42,218 bases of DNA from IMG/VR virus record IMGVR_UViG_3300043313_000919, positions 1 to 42,218 of that record; one strand, written 5' to 3'. Below the pieces are notes generated by a model that was not told the origin of the DNA, made no database searches, and was given only the letters and a program-made list of their open reading frames with translations. Position 1 is the first letter of the stretch; every line of letters begins with the position of its first letter. Of the stretch, positions 37,967 to 42,218 are shown piece by piece. The position numbers were made by a program, and so were the translations under genes. The DNA comes from a virus.

Positions 37967-39757
37967 ATGCCGGAAAACACCACCGCGCCGCCACCACGTA
38001 AGGCGCTGAGCGACTACTGGCACGCCGATAAGACGGGCGCACCCGCAGCCAGGTCGACGTCTCAGAACGGCGCACAGCCGCCGCTGAGCGTCGCCGGCGC
38101 CAACCCCACGTATGTGCAGAAGGCCGTCGACGCCGAGCTCGAGGCGCTGCGCTCGACACCCGAGGGCGGCCGCAACAATGCGCTCAACACCGCGGCGTAC
38201 AACCTCGGCCAGCTGGTCGGCGGCCGCGAGCTCACCGAGGCCGAGGTCGAGCAGCTGCTCAGCACGGTCGGCCGCGAGATCGGCCTAAGCGATCCCGAGA
38301 TATTCAAAACAGTCAACTCGGGAATTAGCGCCGGCGCCAAACAGCCTCGCACCGCGCCGCCGCCGACAATGTTGCACGTGCCGGCGGTCACGGTGCTAGA
38401 GAATGGCGCGGCACCAGATGAAACACCCGAGCGCACCTCATGGTGGCCTCAACCAATTGCCGAGCGTGCGGCTGCTTTTGCCGAGACGCCGGCACCCAAT
38501 CAATTGCGCCGCGACGACGGCGAGTGCCTTTTCTACTCGGGCAAGGTCAACGGCATTATCGGCGAATCGGAATCGGGCAAAAGTTGGATTGCGTTATTGG
38601 CAATAGTGCAGGCGCTTATCAGGGTCGAGCGGGTGCTCATCTTAGATTTCGAGGACTCACCGAGCTCGATCTATCGCCGGCTGCAGCAGCTGGGAGTCGA
38701 GGACGACAAGCTGCCCCTGGTGCACTACGCCGACCCCGACGAGGCGCTCGGCCTGCTGCAGCGCAACGACCTCATCGAGGCGCTCGGCGTCGGTTACAGC
38801 ATCATCGTGCTCGACGGGGTGAACGCGGCCATGACGCTGCTGGGCTACGACCTCAACAGCAACACCGACGCCACGCTGTTTGCGACCTTGCTGCTGCGGC
38901 CGCTGGCCCACACCGGCAGCTGCGTCATCACCGTCGATCACGTGCCCAAGAATCCCGACGGTCGCAACAAGGGCGGCATCGGCGCGCAGGCAAAGCGCGC
39001 AATGATCACCGGCTGCCAGCTGGTCGCCGAGGTCGCCGAGCCGTTCGGCAAGGGCCAAGACGGCGCCATCAAGCTGCTGGTCGATAAGGACAAAAACGGC
39101 ATTGTTCGAGGAATGTCGAGCGGCGGCAAATACGCCGGCAAGGCATTGGTTGAATCCAGCGCCGATAGCGTGCGCATTAAGATCTCGGCGCCCACCCTGA
39201 CCGACCGTGCAGAGCAGCCCGACACCCAAGCCGACTGGGCGCCCACAATTGTTATGGAAAAAATCTCGATGCTGCTCGAGAGGCTCACCGAGCCGTGCAG
39301 CTTCCGCTCAATCAAATTCGCCACCACCGGCAAGGATGAGACCATCCGCAAGGCGATCGATGTGCTGCATCGCCGCGGTTATATGGAGATCACCAGCGGG
39401 CCGCGAGGCTCGACGCTGCACCGCAGCGTGAGGCCATACCGGGCGCCCGATTCCGATACGACCCATGCCTCTGGCGCCTCCACCGTTCACCGTGTCCCGA
39501 GTGTGTCCCCGAGTGTGTCCGGACACGGTGAAGTGAATGTGTCGACCGTGTCCACCCAACCACCCCTCTACGAGGGGGGTGGACACGGGACACACTCACG
39601 GGTCGCCGGGACAGACGAAAAGCCAACCGTGTCCCGGGACACACTCGACATCCCTGACGGTTTCAGCCACTGCAACGACTGCGGCGAGTTGACCGCTGAG
39701 GCCGAGATCGAGGTCAACGCCGGGTACTGCAACAGCTGCCAACGGAGCGATGCCTAA
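37967..39757 (+). CDS. PriCT + RecA-fold replicative ATPase (RepA/DnaB-like)
   Basis: A 596-aa protein. Residues of about 50-130 look like a primase C-terminal (PriCT) linker domain ('EGGRNNALNTAAYNLGQLV' and 'SGISAGAKQPR'). Residues of about 185-420 form a RecA-type ATPase with Walker A GESESGKS at 199-206, Walker B IIVLD at 279-283 and a 'DHVPK' motif at 324-328. A winged helix follows near 430-490. Residues of about 497-565 are low complexity and overlie DNA repeats at 39492-39646. The end is a zinc ribbon ('CNDCGE', 'CNSCQ'). It probably unwinds DNA together with the prim-pol. ATG at 37967 has only a weak ribosome site. Confidence 0.85.
   Translation: MPENTTAPPPRKALSDYWHADKTGAPAARSTSQNGAQPPLSVAGANPTYVQKAVDAELEALRSTPEGGRNNALNTAAYNLGQLVGGRELTEAEVEQLLSTVGREIGLSDPEIFKTVNSGISAGAKQPRTAPPPTMLHVPAVTVLENGAAPDETPERTSWWPQPIAERAAAFAETPAPNQLRRDDGECLFYSGKVNGIIGESESGKSWIALLAIVQALIRVERVLILDFEDSPSSIYRRLQQLGVEDDKLPLVHYADPDEALGLLQRNDLIEALGVGYSIIVLDGVNAAMTLLGYDLNSNTDATLFATLLLRPLAHTGSCVITVDHVPKNPDGRNKGGIGAQAKRAMITGCQLVAEVAEPFGKGQDGAIKLLVDKDKNGIVRGMSSGGKYAGKALVESSADSVRIKISAPTLTDRAEQPDTQADWAPTIVMEKISMLLERLTEPCSFRSIKFATTGKDETIRKAIDVLHRRGYMEITSGPRGSTLHRSVRPYRAPDSDTTHASGASTVHRVPSVSPSVSGHGEVNVSTVSTQPPLYEGGGHGTHSRVAGTDEKPTVSRDTLDIPDGFSHCNDCGELTAEAEIEVNAGYCNSCQRSDA
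39492..39646. other. Iteron-like repeats in the ATPase gene, candidate origin of replication
   Basis: GTGTCC or its complement occurs nine times in about 150 bp: forward at 39492, 39503, 39515, 39548 and 39629; reverse at 39521, 39581, 39588 and 39637. The 10-mer GAGTGTGTCC is present forward at 39499 and 39511 and reversed at 39588 and 39637. Two perfect palindromes occur (39515-39526 and 39629-39642), plus a large stem-loop at 39546-39588. The encoded peptide is low complexity, so the DNA itself seems constrained. This resembles the lambda O-ori arrangement. Confidence 0.72.
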
Positions 39758-40110
39758 TGCAGAATCCGAAACACTGGCGCTCAAGCTGCCCGGCCTGTGG
39801 TGCGCGAAAAGATCAACCCTGCATCACTGCCGACGGATATACCGCTGAGCGAGTGCACTGGGGCCGGCCGTCGCTGTCGCGGCCGCTGGTCAAAATAGAA
39901 GGCCGCGGCAAAGAATTGGTTTTCTTTCTGCATGAGTTCACCGTCGTCGCCGACCTGGCCGGTCGCAATAATTCCAGCTTTGTCGCCAGCAAAGAGTGGC
40001 CGGTGCTATTCACCGGCACCAATATCTGCGGCGACTGTGGTGAGCCGTACGACCAGCGTGGATTGCTGCGGCGCTGCGGCGAGCGACACCCTGGTCGAGT
40101 CCGTGCATGA
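39757..40110 (+). CDS. Zinc-binding protein with two Cys clusters, 117 aa
   Basis: N-terminal 'CPACGARKDQPC' followed by a His and Arg form a zinc site common to small actinophage proteins. A C-terminal 'CGDCGEPYD' and a further Cys make a second knuckle. Between them is 'GKELVFFLHEFTVVADLAG'. The ATG overlaps the ATPase stop by one base. Role unknown; nucleic-acid binding is plausible. Confidence 0.72.
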   Translation: MQNPKHWRSSCPACGARKDQPCITADGYTAERVHWGRPSLSRPLVKIEGRGKELVFFLHEFTVVADLAGRNNSSFVASKEWPVLFTGTNICGDCGEPYDQRGLLRRCGERHPGRVRA

Positions 40111-40472
40111 GCCGAGATGCTCGCGGCCGCGCCTGCCGGCGATGTGGCGATCCGATCCTGCGCGGTCTATCCGATGACTGGTGCGCCGCCGAGGTCGAGG
40201 TCAACCCCACCCCGCTCAACGTGTTCGGCGAGATGCTGGCGCGTATCGCTCACCTTGGCACCTATGACCTGCACCGCGAGGGCGACCACCTCAGGCTGCA
40301 TAGCCGAGATCATTGGCAGATCGCTGGCCGGCCGGCCGGCATTTTGGTGTACTGCTGGCGGGTCGATGTTTTGGCTGAGCACCGCTGCGGCTGGGTGTTC
40401 CCTGCTGCCCCGTCGTTGCTCAGATCGCGCACCGTCAGTACCGGTGACCTCGATGGGCCACCACCGTTTTGA
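40107..40472 (+). CDS. Hypothetical protein with Cys motif, 121 aa
   Basis: It opens with 'CRRCGDPI' and 'DDWC', suggesting a short zinc knuckle, then a mixed domain with 'LHREGDHLRLHSRDHWQIAG'. Function is unknown. The ATG overlaps the preceding stop by four bases. Confidence 0.65.
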   Translation: MSRDARGRACRRCGDPILRGLSDDWCAAEVEVNPTPLNVFGEMLARIAHLGTYDLHREGDHLRLHSRDHWQIAGRPAGILVYCWRVDVLAEHRCGWVFPAAPSLLRSRTVSTGDLDGPPPF

Positions 40473-40480
40473 GGAGAGCC

Positions 40481-40765
40481 ATGCCAGCTGCACACAAGGA
40501 AACCCACCCCGACACCCCGGCCGATGCCGGCATTGTCAGGTCGCGCCCGTGGGTTGCCGAAAAAAAGATTAGCCGGAATTATCCGGTCTGCCCGCACTGC
40601 GCCGACGGTCGGTTAACCTTCCATTGCAAAACACTGCAGGCCTGCACCTGGCTGCTATGCGATGACTGCGGCGCGCTTATTGATCCGAGTGATTGGTCGC
40701 ATGCATTTAACCGGGGTGGATTAGCGCACGGCCGCACATTGTTTAAGCACTGCTCAGGAAAATAA
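40481..40765 (+). CDS. Zinc-ribbon protein, 94 aa
   Basis: Four cysteines arranged as 'CPHC' and 'CDDCG' around a beta region ('LTFHCKTLQACTWLL') form a compact zinc ribbon, and the end contains 'HAFNRGGLAHG'. The ATG at 40481 is eight bases after the previous gene, behind GAGGAG. Confidence 0.7.
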   Translation: MPAAHKETHPDTPADAGIVRSRPWVAEKKISRNYPVCPHCADGRLTFHCKTLQACTWLLCDDCGALIDPSDWSHAFNRGGLAHGRTLFKHCSGK

Positions 40766-40774
40766 GGGGAGGCA

Positions 40775-41512
40775 ATGCCGCAAGATCGCACGTGTGCCAC
40801 ATGCCCGAGGCCGATGCGGGCCAATAACCTCGCAATCTGCCGGCATTGTGAAAATGAGCTCAGGCGCCGATTAGGCGACCAGGCTGCGCACCGTGACGAC
40901 CTCGAGCTCGAGCACCGCCGCCAGGTACGCAAGGCCGAGGCCACCCGCCGCGCCGGCCTCAGCTTCCCGATCCTGTTTGTCGAGCAGGCCTCGCGGCTGC
41001 TCAAGCGCCAGCTGGCGCTGCTCGAGATGTGGGTCTGGCGCCTCATCGACCGTGACCTCAGGCGCAAGCGCCGCGTGCAGGGGTACACCGTGATGCGGCC
41101 GGCGCTTACCATGCCGAGAGCTCGCAGCGTGCCCGTGTTCGGCGCCTGGCTGGCGACGCACCTGTCGGTGCTGCGCCGGCGCGTCGATGCGGCCGACATG
41201 CTGCGCGAGCTCCGCGCGCTCGACGCCGAGATCATCACCCTCATCGATCTGCCGGCAATGCGCACCAACCTGCGCGTTGGGCCATGCCCCAAGAAGTGGC
41301 CGACCGACGACGGCGAGCAGCACTGCCCCGGTGAGGTATTCGCCTACGTGCCGGCCGACGAGACCGCACCCGCCTACATGCGCTGCGACGCGTGCGGTGC
41401 AGAATGGCCATCGAGATACTGGTTTGACGCCGGTGACGACATCATCGCCAGGGCGCTCGAGCTTGACCATCAGCGCGAACTGGCCGAGGAGATGACCAAG
41501 GGGGTTGCGTGA
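40775..41512 (+). CDS. Zinc-binding helical protein, 245 aa
   Basis: N-terminal 'CATCPRPM' and 'CRHCENEL' make a zinc knuckle. Residues 40-190 are long helices, among them 'VEQASRLLKRQLALLEMWVW'. The C-terminal 'GPCPKKW', 'HCPGE' and 'CDACGAEWP' form a second ribbon. This architecture recurs in actinophage early regions as an unnamed family. It may bridge nucleic acid and protein partners; that is inference. Its stop overlaps the next GTG by four bases. Confidence 0.72.
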   Translation: MPQDRTCATCPRPMRANNLAICRHCENELRRRLGDQAAHRDDLELEHRRQVRKAEATRRAGLSFPILFVEQASRLLKRQLALLEMWVWRLIDRDLRRKRRVQGYTVMRPALTMPRARSVPVFGAWLATHLSVLRRRVDAADMLRELRALDAEIITLIDLPAMRTNLRVGPCPKKWPTDDGEQHCPGEVFAYVPADETAPAYMRCDACGAEWPSRYWFDAGDDIIARALELDHQRELAEEMTKGVA

Positions 41513-41616
41513 GCCAACGGGCCAAGGATGCGCTGACGCTGGGTTTCGCCCTGCTGCTGCTCATAATTGGGATGTGGGCCATGCACCAGGGAGCGGTCGC
41601 GGCATTCAACTCATGA
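41509..41616 (+). CDS. 35-aa membrane peptide
   Basis: GTG-to-TGA frame joined by four-base overlaps to both neighbours. A single transmembrane helix ('TLGFALLLLIIGMWAM') has a basic N-terminal side. Overlap at both ends supports it as a real gene. Confidence 0.6.
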   Translation: MSQRAKDALTLGFALLLLIIGMWAMHQGAVAAFNS

Positions 41617-41828
41617 CGATCGCCGATGCGGCGCACATTACCGAGGTGCCCGAGCGCACCATCCGGCGGTGGGCCGCCGACGGCCTCATCGCCGCACCGC
41701 GCATCGACCACCTGCAGCGCGTCTCGCTGCGCCAGGTCAACCCGCACGCAGATGCGTGGCATTTGCGGCGCAAACTCGGAACACGCCGAGCTCGGGTGCG
41801 GGTCGACATTCTTGCTTACTTGACATAA
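41613..41828 (+). CDS. MerR-type HTH protein, 71 aa
   Basis: Starts with 'TIADAAHITEVPERTIRRWAADGLIAAPRI', the helix-turn-helix-wing of MerR/excisionase-like proteins, with a basic C-terminal half ('RRKLGTRRARVRV'). It is the second such regulator in the window, after the one at 26433. It precedes a palindrome-bearing intergenic region and could control the gene that follows. Confidence 0.8.
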   Translation: MTIADAAHITEVPERTIRRWAADGLIAAPRIDHLQRVSLRQVNPHADAWHLRRKLGTRRARVRVDILAYLT

Positions 41829-41860
41829 GCGCCGTAGCCTCCTGCTAGCTGGGGTGGAGT

Positions 41861-41918
41861 GTCTCTAGAGACCGCTGGCACCACCCTCAGCGTTCTGGCC
41901 GAGGGGTAGTCGTACGAC
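41861..41918. promoter_or_regulatory. Two palindromes in the 3' intergenic region
   Basis: GTCTCTAGAGAC (41861-41872) and GTCGTACGAC (41909-41918) are perfect palindromes of 12 and 10 bp in the 182-base gap 41829-42010, flanked by an imperfect GGTGG/CCACC pair. They look like dimer-binding sites for the adjacent HTH protein or part of a terminator-promoter unit. A clear -10/-35 pair was not found. Confidence 0.45.
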
Positions 41919-42010
41919 CTCGATGCGCCCGCAGGGGAAGGCTGGCAAGTCGCGGCAGCGTCCATTGCCCCTCGGCCTACCAATCACCAAACACTTGAGG
42001 AGGCCTCGCA

Positions 42011-42218
42011 GTGGCTGGCGTCGACTTTATGTTCAACATCGGGCGCGGTGGGCTGAAGTATTACTACTACGCAGTGAAGAACGCTCTGGTTGTCACCGCA
42101 GGGCAGTTCACCTCGGGCGCAACCGCTGCCTTTGTGCTGGTGCCCATCGAGACCACCTCGATCGAGGCCGACGGCACGCTGCGCGACTATGACGACTTGG
42201 CCGCGCTGATCGCCGGCG
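42011..42218 (+). CDS. Probable virion protein, 5' part only (69 codons)
   Basis: GTG at 42011 behind GAGGAGG (41997-42003); the frame is open to the window edge. It begins 'MAGVDFMFNIGRGGLKYYYY', and later 'TLRDYDDLAALIAG' resembles small actinophage structural proteins that follow a short strand-rich start with a conserved Leu-Arg-Asp segment. Placed after the early region, it may start another late cluster. Identification is by pattern memory and is tentative. Confidence 0.55.
   Translation, partial: MAGVDFMFNIGRGGLKYYYYAVKNALVVTAGQFTSGATAAFVLVPIETTSIEADGTLRDYDDLAALIAG

Overview
The window is almost wall-to-wall genes of a GC-rich, tailed dsDNA phage (siphovirus type) of an actinobacterial host. 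The basis is the order of recognisable families: TerS-TerL-portal-protease-HK97 capsid-connectors-tail terminator-major tail protein-frameshifted tail chaperones-tape measure-minor tail proteins-lysis, followed by an early/replication region. Other signs are the high GC, the GTG-rich starts, the 1-4 bp stop/start overlaps and the zinc-ribbon and single-helix mini-proteins typical of actinophages. The host genus cannot be fixed from the sequence. I saw no integrase, immunity repressor, DNA polymerase, tRNA gene or mycolyl-arabinogalactan esterase (LysB). The genome is cut at the right edge, so these absences apply to this window only.

Layout. (1) 109-3100: small proteins and both terminase subunits. 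(2) 3111-9146: portal, prohead protease, major capsid protein, small head proteins and the first connector. (3) 9150-10643: an FtsK/SpoIIIE/TraB-type DNA translocase placed inside the connector cluster. (4) 10765-11892: stopper, gp10-like protein and tail terminator. (5) 11902-13572: a beta-helix tailspike-like gene with a more AT-rich texture. (6) 13602-22681: major tail protein with an Ig-like domain, tail chaperones with a CCCAAAA -1 slippery site, tape measure with M23 and transglycosylase-like domains, and four minor tail/baseplate proteins. (7) 22678-25466: membrane proteins, two lysins, a holin and a small exported protein, closed by a strong terminator at 25594-25631. (8) 25639-26262: three small minus-strand genes, the only ones on that strand. 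(9) 26433-41828: the early region, including a secreted GDPD, a 49-unit pentamer repeat array, a RAMP-like protein, VRR-NUC and Cas4/RecB-like nucleases, an SSB-like protein, a stand-alone prim-pol domain, and a PriCT+RecA-fold ATPase whose gene carries iteron-like repeats (a candidate origin). (10) 41829-42218: an operator-like palindrome and the first 69 codons of a further gene, probably structural.

How it fits together. The terminase packages DNA into the HK97-type head, and the connectors and tail chaperones build a long flexible tail. The tape measure brings its own wall-cutting domains, and the lysis block releases progeny. The right half looks like a self-contained replication system: prim-pol, helicase-like ATPase, SSB-like protein and two nucleases, with an origin-like repeat field inside the ATPase gene, much as phage lambda carries ori inside gene O. 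Perfect hairpins follow the major capsid, translocase and major tail protein genes and probably set transcript levels within the late operon. The points most worth a second look are the repeat field at 39492-39646, the translocase among head genes, the pentamer array with a T-arm-like core, and the RAMP-like protein beside two nucleases.
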